Below, in pieces: positions 1 through 7,040 of a DNA stretch of 8,302 bases (the first letter of the stretch is position 1; each line of letters begins with the position of its first letter). The notes beneath the pieces were generated by a model. That model saw only the letters and a program-made list of their open reading frames with translations, was not told the origin of the DNA and did no database searches. The stretch comes from Candidatus Thalassarchaeaceae archaeon. GTDB taxonomy: Archaea > Thermoplasmatota > Poseidoniia > Poseidoniales > Thalassarchaeaceae. Location of the stretch: the NCBI GenBank assembly GCA_030747885.1, contig JASLJW010000184.1, positions 1-8,302 on the forward strand. Reading direction: 5' to 3'. Position numbers and translations under genes: made by a program.

Positions 1-947
1 TATCCTGGGCCAAGATACCAGATTTCAAGGCCATCAACGGTTTCTTTTCTACCATGCGTTTCCCACCAAAGCCATGCATACATTCGTAATTGCTCAGGAT
101 AGAGCCTTGATCGGTCATTATTTCCAATCGATGCTTTGAGATCAATAATCCGTATTCGCCCGTCCCAACGATAGATTAGGTCGTATTCTCCCTGAAACCA
201 TTGGTCTGGATGAATGGATTGCATGGAGAATGAAGGGGCATCAGGGTCTACGAACCAAGGGCGTGCGATGGCCCATGCTTCACTCCATGTAATTGCGCCA
301 GTATTTGCTTCAGGAGGCACATGCATGCCGACATTAGGGAAACCATCAGGGGGAGGAAAATCGGCCCGTTTTCCACCCTTTCTCCAATTATCAAGAATTT
401 CTTTTGAAAGATTTGAATGGCAAGCAGCAACCTCTTCGAGATGTAAATCAATCCCCCGATGCGCCATTGAAACAACTTCATCACGATCTAAATCATTTGC
501 GTCACCTATTCGATGTGGGCTCATTAGCCATGCGATTAATGCCTCCTCAGTACAACGTTCTACATGTGCATCTATTCGAGAATGTGCCCAATTTGCGAGT
601 GAATCTAGATCTGTTGGTAATTCACTATCGCTGACTCCATCAAGTGTAGGTCCAAGCCAACCATCTGTGCCATCGTGCAGATTTCCTTGCGAATCCAATG
701 GAGATACCAATATTCGATCTGGTGCTTCAGATTTAATCAAAGCCGGACTTTCTCTTAGCACTCGAGAGACACATGCTTCAACTGCATTGCCTCGAACTAC
801 TGCTGAGGGCATCGGCTCCTTGATTTTGAGATGATATTGCATCCAGTATTGCCTCGGGCAACTGTTCCACCTTCCAATTTTTGATGCCGACAAGCGATTC
901 CATCCTTGAACCACGACCTCCTCTGGAGCGAGCCTAGTCACCGGCAT
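1..947 (-). CDS. Cas4/Dna2-like PD-(D/E)XK nuclease, partial (C-terminus off the left edge)
   Basis: This reading frame stays open from an ATG at 947 to the window edge, giving 315 complete codons. An in-frame TAA lies four codons upstream (957-959), so the ATG is the first possible start; no Shine-Dalgarno site precedes it. The protein is a paralogue of the gene just upstream (978-2741). Both begin MPV, share an LSxS...W..CPR block with the Cys at residue 30 in each, and have a Glu at 57. The nuclease core is visible as GEYD (E254, D256), IIDLK (D269, K271) and Q286 followed by a MYAWLW helix. The D-to-D spacing (13) and D-to-Q spacing (17) are identical in the paralogue. By family knowledge these residues bind metal and cut DNA. 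C30 would be the first Fe-S ligand, but the CxxCx5C part would lie beyond the window. The middle (about 70-215) is divergent. Specific function unknown; probably DNA processing. Confidence 0.85.
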   Translation of the reverse strand, partial: MPVTRLAPEEVVVQGWNRLSASKIGRWNSCPRQYWMQYHLKIKEPMPSAVVRGNAVEACVSRVLRESPALIKSEAPDRILVSPLDSQGNLHDGTDGWLGPTLDGVSDSELPTDLDSLANWAHSRIDAHVERCTEEALIAWLMSPHRIGDANDLDRDEVVSMAHRGIDLHLEEVAACHSNLSKEILDNWRKGGKRADFPPPDGFPNVGMHVPPEANTGAITWSEAWAIARPWFVDPDAPSFSMQSIHPDQWFQGEYDLIYRWDGRIRIIDLKASIGNNDRSRLYPEQLRMYAWLWWETHGRKETVDGLEIWYLGPG

Positions 948-977
948 GAAGGCGAGTTAACGCGAGGGGTATTGAAC

Positions 978-2741
978 TCAACTATCGGATTGGAGATGTT
1001 CTAGGCTAGTCTGTCGACCGAGTTGGATCTGAGGATTCCCTTCTCTCCAACCCAACTCACCATGATGCACAATCATATGGTCTCCAACAGTCATTGATTC
1101 AAATGTCCTTGATCTGTTGGATCCAAATGCCGCAATTTCAACAACACCAGTCCCATCCCAAATGTGCAAGCTGTGTATTGTCCAAGGACGACCATTGCCG
1201 GAGACTCCCTGATTTCTACCCATAGATACAACTTGACCTGAAACAGTAGCACGGGTAGGAATTAGACCCAATCGAATCCAATCCTCGTCTGCATCAAATT
1301 CGACGAGTTTTGATTTGCTATCGAGGAACAGGTGAGGCCTTCCTCGAAATATTCCTGGGTTGGCATTTGTTATCCCGATTTCACCGTTCCATGAATGGGG
1401 GTCTACAACACCTTCTTCTGTTTCTTCAATAGTGATCATTGTGTTCCCTGCTCTAAGAGTTGCAACTCTGACTAATTCCCCATATGAATTCTCCATTTCA
1501 CGCCAAACTCCATCTATAGAGCCGCGTACAGATAGCCTATATGGCAAATCAGAAATCGCATTCGCATTTTCTGGTATTTCGAAATTAATCTTCGGAAGAA
1601 ATGACCGAATTGCTCTATCTTCGGGATCGGTAGAATAACCGCAAATTTCGAGTCCTTTGCAATGAGGGCAGTACAGTGGATGCCCTAATGGAGTCCCATT
1701 TTCCGATATCCATTTCCAATCCTGTTCCTCTATCTTGGCCATTTGATCTCTAATTCTTGAGAGTCGTTGTGTTTCAATATCCATGATTGAATCAGGCAAG
1801 GCCTGAATTCGGTGAATATGTCCATCTAGGAGAAACCAACCTTCTAGGGAATCGACTCCCTGTGAGTCAGAAGTTCTAGTTTGATTCCACAACCAACGGT
1901 AGAAACCAATCTGAGCCTCAAGGTTGGGTTGTGGTTTTCCAGCACCCCAACCTGATTTTATATCTACAATTGTTGCATTTTCTCTCCATCGATGCACTAC
2001 ATCCATTTCTCCAGATGCCCATCCTTCAGGATGATGAATTCGTTGCGCTGAGGGAATTCTTGGGTCTTTCATCCAAGGTCTTGAAATTTCCCATGCTTCC
2101 CACCAATTTGTTTGGTCTCCTTCTTTTTGGAACCCTTCTGTTGAATGAGGTTCTCCAGGTTCTGACGCCCATCTAGGAGCAACTGGTCTGAAAGGGTCCC
2201 CTTCTAATCTGAATTGATTTAGATGTGGGCCACCATTGGAATCTAGGCATTTTTGAGCTTCTGCAATTTGCATTTTCAGGGCAGAACCTATCTGTTCCTG
2301 AATTATTTCCAATTTGATGTCTTCAGGTCCGGATCCCTCTTTTTTCCATGGTGTTTGCTCCCATTCTACTAGGAATCTAGAATGTACATGTTTAGCTAGA
2401 GCTGGGATAAGAGAATACAACCAATCATTTATTCCTTCAAGTGAATCGATACATTTTGTTTCTACTTCGTCATGATTTTGATCACCTTGATGTTCTAGGA
2501 AAAGTGATCTTCCATGCGGTTGAGAACCATCTGAAGGCGGACTTTCCATCAGTAGTCCAACGACTGCATCTTCAAGGAGAATTCCAAGAATCATACTTGG
2601 TCTAACTGGGCCCCTAAGCCCGATTCTACGTTTCACCATCCATGCTCTAGGACATCGTTCCCAACTTACCAATGAACTCCCGCTTAATCGATTACGTCGT
2701 CGCCTTCCTGCTCCGCCAAAAGGAGGTTTATTGACTGGCAT
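978..2741 (-). CDS. Fe-S PD-(D/E)XK nuclease with C-terminal RPA-like OB fold
   Basis: A 587-residue protein resembling Cas4/AddB/Dna2 nucleases. After a basic N-terminus (RRRR at 13-16) come C30 in a CPRAW block and E57. The catalytic core is GEMD (E245, D247), IVDIK (D260, K262) and Q277 in QIGFYRWLW. C358, C361 and C367 then form CxxCx5C, which with C30 matches the four-cysteine 4Fe-4S arrangement of that family. Residues about 495-580 look like an RPA-type OB fold: a VSGQV strand, a WDGTG turn, VGD and a terminal GNPQIQLG strand. Residues about 400-480 could be a second, more diverged OB domain (inference). No helicase motifs are present, unlike Dna2 or AddB. The predicted role is single-strand-guided DNA cleavage in replication or repair. 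The gene starts 12 bp after the ABCE1 stop behind a good ribosome-binding site, and a paralogue follows after 30 bp. The nuclease fold is well supported; the pathway is inferred. Confidence 0.9.
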   Translation of the reverse strand: MPVNKPPFGGAGRRRRNRLSGSSLVSWERCPRAWMVKRRIGLRGPVRPSMILGILLEDAVVGLLMESPPSDGSQPHGRSLFLEHQGDQNHDEVETKCIDSLEGINDWLYSLIPALAKHVHSRFLVEWEQTPWKKEGSGPEDIKLEIIQEQIGSALKMQIAEAQKCLDSNGGPHLNQFRLEGDPFRPVAPRWASEPGEPHSTEGFQKEGDQTNWWEAWEISRPWMKDPRIPSAQRIHHPEGWASGEMDVVHRWRENATIVDIKSGWGAGKPQPNLEAQIGFYRWLWNQTRTSDSQGVDSLEGWFLLDGHIHRIQALPDSIMDIETQRLSRIRDQMAKIEEQDWKWISENGTPLGHPLYCPHCKGLEICGYSTDPEDRAIRSFLPKINFEIPENANAISDLPYRLSVRGSIDGVWREMENSYGELVRVATLRAGNTMITIEETEEGVVDPHSWNGEIGITNANPGIFRGRPHLFLDSKSKLVEFDADEDWIRLGLIPTRATVSGQVVSMGRNQGVSGNGRPWTIHSLHIWDGTGVVEIAAFGSNRSRTFESMTVGDHMIVHHGELGWREGNPQIQLGRQTSLEHLQSDS

Positions 2742-2747
2742 TTCATT

Positions 2748-2753
2748 ACCTCT
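2748..2753 (-). promoter_or_regulatory. Shine-Dalgarno site of the OB-fold nuclease
   Basis: The minus strand reads AGAGGT six bases before the ATG at 2741 and immediately after the ABCE1 stop codon. This supports the chosen start and suggests translation from a transcript shared with ABCE1. Confidence 0.6.
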
Positions 2754-4520
2754 TTAAGACGAATAGAAATATTCTCCAGACGATTTCTGTTCCCTATCTT
2801 TTCGACTATCTTCTTTGTTGATTCTTGGCCTCTGAGAATCTTGGTCTCTTCTGAATGTAATTCCCACATTCTTGAGAAATCGATTCATTCCATTGCGTAG
2901 TTGCATGGGCCCTACTGCATTTCCTTCTACGCCCCCTTCACCTTCGAAAACAAGGAGCGAATCACTTACAATATCAATGAAGTAAATGTCGTGATCAATT
3001 ACCATGGCTGCTTTTTCTTTGGTGACCATTGTCCTTCGAATTGCTTTTGCTGCCTCCATTCTGGCATTTGCATCAAGGTGTGCGGAGGGTTCGTCAAGAA
3101 GGTAAATATCTGCATCTTTACCCAAACAAAGAACAATCCAAACTGCTTGTAATTCTCCTCCAGATAATTTCCGAGCTTGTAGTTCCAGGAGTTGATGGAC
3201 ATTGAGTGGTCTTACTACCTTGGATTGAAACTCTCCTGAATGCCATGCTTTTCCTAGTTCAGTATCAAGCCAATCACGTACTGTGCCGTCGAAATTTGCT
3301 TTGACATGTTGAGGCTTGTAGGATACTTTCGCATCCATCGTAGTCCATCCTCCGTCTGCTTCAATCTGTCCTGCCAACATTTTCACCATTGTGGTTTTAC
3401 CCGTTGCGTTAGGGCCAACTACACCTACAACTTCGGCAGAATGAACAGTTCCCTGTTCGGTTTTTAGAGTAAATTCGCCTAGTGTCTTCTCTAAGTCCCC
3501 CCATTGAAGAATCGGGTCTCCAATTTCATCTGAACGAATACGGCCCGTATGGAACTTGATTGGCTTGTCTCGTATCCTCATGTTTTGTTCAACTAAATGT
3601 CCATCAAGATATGCGTTGATCGCTACTCTTGTTGCTCTTGAAGGAGTAAAAATCCCATATCCTGCTCGTTCCCCATAAACGATGTGAACTTGATCACAGA
3701 GAACATCTAGAATTGCTAAATCGTGTTCAACAACAAGTACCCTGCGCCCCATTTTCGCTAATTCTTGGATAATTTTTGTTACACGCATACGCTCATGAAT
3801 GTCCAGATATGATGTTGCCTCATCAAAGAAGTAAACGTCTGCTTCTTTCAGTAGAGTTGCACAAATTGCTACACGTTGGAGTTCTCCACCTGATAATGCT
3901 CCAAGTTTCCGGTCCATTAAATGGACAATTCCCATTTCTGTTGCCCATTTTTCTACTTCGTTTCTTTCATCAACTCGATTCAGTAGTTCGCTAACTACTC
4001 CATCAAATATCTTGGGCAATTTATCCACATACTGTGGCTTCACAGCAACTTTTACTCCTGAAACTGCTACTTGTTCCAGATAGTCTCTGAGTTCGCCCTT
4101 GGGATAACTCTCGATTATTTCATCCCAATCTTTCTCGCCCCCCCAATCTCCAAGATTTGGTTTTAGAGCACCTGAAAGAATCTGTACTGCAGTTGATTTT
4201 CCCATTCCATTTTGACCGAGGATTCCGATTACTGCTTCTTCTCTAGGAGTGGGGAGTCGGAATACTCTGAATCCATTTTCTCCGAAACAATGAGTCATAT
4301 CTGAATCTAGTTCCTCAGGGAGATTAATGAGAATCACTGCATCACCAGGGCAATGTTTTGCTCTGTTCAAGCAGACTGGGCAAGCCGTTTCAAGAATCTT
4401 GCATTTGTTATCCACAACTTGGATGCATTCACTGCCACACATGCCTGCATATTTCTTTAGATATGCGAAGGCAGGCATGTTTGGTGCGCATCGATCTTCT
4501 AGCAGGACTGCAACACGCAT
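2754..4520 (-). CDS. abce1: ABCE1/Rli1 ribosome-recycling ATPase with atypical Fe-S domain
   Basis: A 588-residue twin-ATPase of normal family length. ABCE1 splits terminated ribosomes into subunits with the release factors and is cytosolic. NBD1 has Walker A GQNGMGKST (102-110), signature LSGGELQR (209-216), Walker B FFDEATSYLD (E234) and H266. NBD2 has Walker A GPNATGKTT (369-377), LSGGELQ (452-458), LLDEPSAHLD (E477) and H510. The family's C-terminal TFRRD...RPRINK block is present. The N-terminal Fe-S domain is unusual. Only C11, C47, C50 and C57 match the eight canonical ligands. The other three cysteines of the first motif are replaced, and R53 sits where the third Cys of CxxCxxC should be. 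Extra cysteines occur at 28, 32 and 40. Smaller departures are Ala for Pro after the NBD1 DE and Ala for Arg after LSGGELQ in NBD2. The MRVAV start matches the family N-terminus and has a Shine-Dalgarno site. Identity is very secure; Fe-S cluster content is uncertain. Confidence 0.97.
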   Translation of the reverse strand: MRVAVLLEDRCAPNMPAFAYLKKYAGMCGSECIQVVDNKCKILETACPVCLNRAKHCPGDAVILINLPEELDSDMTHCFGENGFRVFRLPTPREEAVIGILGQNGMGKSTAVQILSGALKPNLGDWGGEKDWDEIIESYPKGELRDYLEQVAVSGVKVAVKPQYVDKLPKIFDGVVSELLNRVDERNEVEKWATEMGIVHLMDRKLGALSGGELQRVAICATLLKEADVYFFDEATSYLDIHERMRVTKIIQELAKMGRRVLVVEHDLAILDVLCDQVHIVYGERAGYGIFTPSRATRVAINAYLDGHLVEQNMRIRDKPIKFHTGRIRSDEIGDPILQWGDLEKTLGEFTLKTEQGTVHSAEVVGVVGPNATGKTTMVKMLAGQIEADGGWTTMDAKVSYKPQHVKANFDGTVRDWLDTELGKAWHSGEFQSKVVRPLNVHQLLELQARKLSGGELQAVWIVLCLGKDADIYLLDEPSAHLDANARMEAAKAIRRTMVTKEKAAMVIDHDIYFIDIVSDSLLVFEGEGGVEGNAVGPMQLRNGMNRFLKNVGITFRRDQDSQRPRINKEDSRKDREQKSSGEYFYSS

Positions 4521-4525
4521 CTTCT

Positions 4526-4535
4526 CATCTCCTTT
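4526..4535 (-). promoter_or_regulatory. Shine-Dalgarno site of ABCE1
   Basis: The minus strand reads AAAGGAGATG here, with GGAG eight bases before the ATG at 4520. It fits the archaeal 16S tail and fixes the start at MRVAV. Confidence 0.65.
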
Positions 4536-4578
4536 GTCTTCGCTATTGGTAATTACCTGCCGTAGAGGGCTGAGAGGT

Positions 4579-5826
4579 TCAGAAGAACGTCAAGAATCGA
4601 TGACGGATATAGGTTGTAAGAGCGAGAGTAATTTTCTCCGCTTTATTCAATCTGATGCGTTCGGTAAATACATCTCCGTTTACTTTGGTGATTTTCTTGA
4701 GAATAGATCGGTAAAGCCCCATCATAATTGCGGGACTGTATCTTACCCTTGGATTAAGCATCGGCAGTAATCCCAATGCTTTGTCCCGGTATAATTCGAT
4801 TCGCTCAATGAACTCCTTCACGAATGGATTCCATCCAGGGTGCCCATTCAGGCGCCCTTCCAGAACATCTTCTGCTGTTATTCCATGTTTTGCTAAATCA
4901 TCAATCGGCAGATAGATACGTCCACGTGCCGCATCTTCTTGTACATCTCTTAGAATGTTTACAAGTTGCATGAAAACGCCCCATGCTTCAGCGTGTTCAC
5001 GTGCTGCATTGTTGTCGTAATTGTAAATCTCAATACAAACAAGGCCAACGGTCGAAGCAACTCTGTAGCAGTATTTGTATAAGTCATCGAATGTATCGTA
5101 ACGATCTCTAAAGAAATCATCTTCCATGCCCGTGATTAAGTCATCCATGTGGATTTTTGGAATACCGTATCTTTGGACCGTGTCCTTTAGTGCCAAGAAA
5201 ATTGGGTCAGTGGAAGCAAGGTCATTGTATGCAGTAGAGAGTTTCTTTCTGAAGAAGTATAGTTGAGCCATTTTATCCATAAAACTACTACGATCAACTA
5301 CTGGAACACGTTGAATCATTTCTTCTAATCTGTTGATGTATTCTTTCGCTTCAGGATCATCTGCCCCCTCAGAACCAGGGAATAAATCTCGATAATCTCC
5401 ATCCGCGATGTCATCTGCTCTTCTACAAAAGGCGTAGTAAGCACACATTGCTCTTCTTTTATCATCTGGAAGATACTTGAAAGAATGATAGAAGTTAGCA
5501 GCTTCTCTGATTGTTAGTGCCTCACAGTAGTCATAAGAGGTATTGATGATAAATGGTGGAATTTCCTTTTCAGACCATACAGGTGCATCAATACTGTCGA
5601 AAGGATTTGCGAGTTCCTCGCCAGATTTTGTCACACCCATAAATTTCGCAGAAGCACGTAATGCATCGAAGGCAGTAACACTTGCAGCTCGAACCGCTTC
5701 TGAAGTAATTTCTACAGCGGATCGTAGTGAACGAATGCCTTGCTCGTCACGATTTACTGAATTCATGGGGCTTTCCACAGTAGTTTTTGAGGCCTCCTGG
5801 CGGATGGTCTCTCCCATGTGAATCAT
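4579..5826 (-). CDS. crtB: Phytoene synthase-like squalene/phytoene synthase
   Basis: A 415-residue member of the trans-isoprenyl diphosphate synthase (head-to-head) family. These enzymes join two prenyl diphosphates through a cyclopropyl intermediate; CrtB makes phytoene from two geranylgeranyl diphosphates. The catalytic domain starts near residue 98 (YDYCEALT). It has the first Asp motif DDIAD (D138, D142), YRVASTVG, and the second Asp motif in NILRDVQED (D294, D298), followed by GRIYLP. The RDVQEDAARGRIYLP stretch is closest in style to CrtB/HpnD enzymes, so phytoene synthase is favoured, but substrate cannot be read from sequence. About 95 residues precede the catalytic domain, including an Ala-rich helical stretch, whereas typical CrtB enzymes of about 300 residues lack this. 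A GTG at 5835 would extend the frame, but it abuts the Shine-Dalgarno sequence, so the ATG at 5826 is chosen. It follows the squalene-synthase-like gene by 67 bp and precedes ABCE1 by 58 bp. Confidence 0.9.
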   Translation of the reverse strand: MIHMGETIRQEASKTTVESPMNSVNRDEQGIRSLRSAVEITSEAVRAASVTAFDALRASAKFMGVTKSGEELANPFDSIDAPVWSEKEIPPFIINTSYDYCEALTIREAANFYHSFKYLPDDKRRAMCAYYAFCRRADDIADGDYRDLFPGSEGADDPEAKEYINRLEEMIQRVPVVDRSSFMDKMAQLYFFRKKLSTAYNDLASTDPIFLALKDTVQRYGIPKIHMDDLITGMEDDFFRDRYDTFDDLYKYCYRVASTVGLVCIEIYNYDNNAAREHAEAWGVFMQLVNILRDVQEDAARGRIYLPIDDLAKHGITAEDVLEGRLNGHPGWNPFVKEFIERIELYRDKALGLLPMLNPRVRYSPAIMMGLYRSILKKITKVNGDVFTERIRLNKAEKITLALTTYIRHRFLTFF

Positions 5827-5835
5827 CACGAACAC

Positions 5836-5841
5836 CCTCCT
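5836..5841 (-). promoter_or_regulatory. Strong Shine-Dalgarno site that sets the start of the phytoene-synthase-like gene
   Basis: The minus strand carries a perfect AGGAGG nine bases before the ATG at 5826. The in-frame GTG at 5835 directly touches it with no spacer, which argues against that longer start. Confidence 0.65.
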
Positions 5842-5845
5842 GCCC

Positions 5846-5854
5846 TATATCAAA
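5846..5854 (-). promoter_or_regulatory. Possible TATA box within the lipid gene pair
   Basis: TTTGATATA on the minus strand, centred about 24 bases before the ATG at 5826, resembles an archaeal TATA box. It could give the second synthase gene its own promoter. However, transcription from it would begin at or very near the ATG, which conflicts with use of the AGGAGG site. Weak support. Confidence 0.25.
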
Positions 5855-5893
5855 GGGTGCGATTGTCGCGTAGTTTTCTTCGATTAGAGAGAA

Positions 5894-6910
5894 TTATTGT
5901 CTTATTTTTCTATTATTTTTCAGAAGACGAGCGGCGCCTCCGGGGATTAATGTTGAAAGAACGGATTTTAACATCAATCGTTTCACTGTTTTTCGTTGAA
6001 CCTTTACTCGATCAGTAGAATCTAGAACATTTCTAGATCTCAACAAATTCACGGTCTTTTGCCCTATTAATACTGGAAGAAGGCACGCTACTCTAAGTCT
6101 AAATTGAGTTCTTGGTAGCAGCATTATGTATTCTTCGGCAGCTCTTAGATGTCCATCTGTGATGTCCAAATGATGATGGTAGAGGTCTCGGAATTTACTC
6201 ATATTTGTTGCTTCAAGAAGATCTTCTGGATTCAAGTCATGTTCTTTTAGTAATTGTTCAGGGATGTAACATCTCCCGAAACGAAGATCTTCGGGGATGT
6301 CTCTGAGGATATTGATCATCTGTAGAGATTTTCCGAATTTGACGCCTAAATCAAACATCTTCTCTTCTTTCGGCCCATCTGCCCTTACCAAATGAGCGAG
6401 TGTCATCGAAGTCCAGAACTCCCCTACACTTCCTGCGACTCTGTATGCATAGTCGTCCATTTCATCTGGGGTTTGAAGTGCTGAAATTTCTTGTGAATCA
6501 TTCGCCGGACCGAATCTCTCTAGGTCCAAGGTTTGCCCAGCTATGATGATCTTCAAGCATCTCAAAATACGTGTTTTATCGGCGGAACTAAATTTCGACA
6601 ATGATGAAACAACTTGCGATACGTTACGCAATAATCGTTGTTCTCCTTGGTCTTCTTGTAGTTTTGCAATGGGTTCTAAATCAGGGATATTAATTGATGA
6701 ATCTTTGACTGATTCTTCGTACATTTTTAGTGATTCGATTAACATCTCTGCTTCTCCAACCTTTGAGTCTGCGATGGTATCAGCAATTCTAGCTAAAAGA
6801 TACAAGAGGCCGACCTGCCCTCTGATTTTTTTAGGCAGAATCTTGAGAGTTAGGTAGAATGACCGAGAGGTATCTTCCAGAAGTTTATCTGTCGATGAAT
6901 CAATCAACAT
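5894..6910 (-). CDS. Squalene synthase-like head-to-head prenyl synthase
   Basis: A second squalene/phytoene synthase family enzyme, 338 residues from the ATG at 6910. It opens with TSRSFYLTLKILP and carries the first Asp motif in RIADTIAD (D44, D48), then YRVAGSVGEFW, then the second Asp motif in NILRDIPED (D204, D208) followed by GRCYIP. The SRSF...ADTIxD arrangement is typical of squalene synthases, such as those of haloarchaea, and differs clearly from the neighbour's motifs. The product could be squalene from two farnesyl diphosphates, though phytoene or diapophytoene are possible. The C-terminus is basic (about 300-338) and may lie at the membrane. The frame extends upstream to an ATG at 6985 (363 residues), but the 25 extra residues show no family resemblance and a strong Shine-Dalgarno site lies just before 6910, so the shorter start is preferred. 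It is first of the five minus-strand genes. Family secure; product inferred. Confidence 0.88.
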   Translation of the reverse strand: MLIDSSTDKLLEDTSRSFYLTLKILPKKIRGQVGLLYLLARIADTIADSKVGEAEMLIESLKMYEESVKDSSINIPDLEPIAKLQEDQGEQRLLRNVSQVVSSLSKFSSADKTRILRCLKIIIAGQTLDLERFGPANDSQEISALQTPDEMDDYAYRVAGSVGEFWTSMTLAHLVRADGPKEEKMFDLGVKFGKSLQMINILRDIPEDLRFGRCYIPEQLLKEHDLNPEDLLEATNMSKFRDLYHHHLDITDGHLRAAEEYIMLLPRTQFRLRVACLLPVLIGQKTVNLLRSRNVLDSTDRVKVQRKTVKRLMLKSVLSTLIPGGAARLLKNNRKIRQ

Positions 6911-7040
6911 TGGTATCACTCCTAATCCATCACGTGTACAAGTTGTTCTTGACAGTGTAGGGTGGTTTGACTGTTTGAATTCCATTCGTTTGGGAACGGA
7001 TTAATGAAGAAGTCTTTACTCGACGGGTTGAGCGGTTGCC
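6911..7040. promoter_or_regulatory. Divergent intergenic region with promoters for both directions
   Basis: This stretch separates the minus-strand genes from the plus-strand zinc-ribbon gene and must hold at least the start signals for both. On the plus strand a TTTA at 7015-7018 lies about 24 bases before the ATG at 7041, which has no Shine-Dalgarno site; that geometry fits a leaderless archaeal transcript. On the minus strand, AT-rich sequence near 7000-7006 could serve the synthase gene. An imperfect inverted repeat, CTCGAC-GG-GTTGAG (7019-7032), sits between the TTTA and the plus-strand start and could be an operator or chance. If the longer start at 6985 is used, the region shrinks to 55 bp. 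Confidence 0.35.
6915..6923 (-). promoter_or_regulatory. Shine-Dalgarno site supporting the internal start at 6910
   Basis: The minus strand reads AGGAGTGAT, one base short of the consensus AGGAGGTGAT, with GGAG eight bases before the ATG at 6910. The upstream ATG at 6985 has no such site, so this sequence decides the start. Confidence 0.6.

Noticed and set aside
214..834. Plus-strand open frame of 206 codons at the left end
   Set aside because: It lies antisense to the nuclease gene that runs off the edge; its Ser/Arg/Thr-rich translation shows no domain, while the minus frame has the complete D...DxK...Q core.
978..2741. Calling the nuclease Cas4
   Set aside because: The core and cysteines match the wider Cas4/AddB/Dna2 group, but the protein is about three times longer, has an OB-fold tail and no CRISPR context.
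4327..4770. Plus-strand open frame across the gap between ABCE1 and the phytoene-synthase-like gene
   Set aside because: It overlaps the conserved ABCE1 N-terminus and the synthase C-terminus in antisense and has no recognisable features.
6911..6985. 25 extra N-terminal residues on the squalene-synthase-like protein from the ATG at 6985
   Set aside because: There is no Shine-Dalgarno site at 6985, no family similarity in these residues, and a near-consensus site precedes the ATG at 6910. The longer form cannot be fully excluded.
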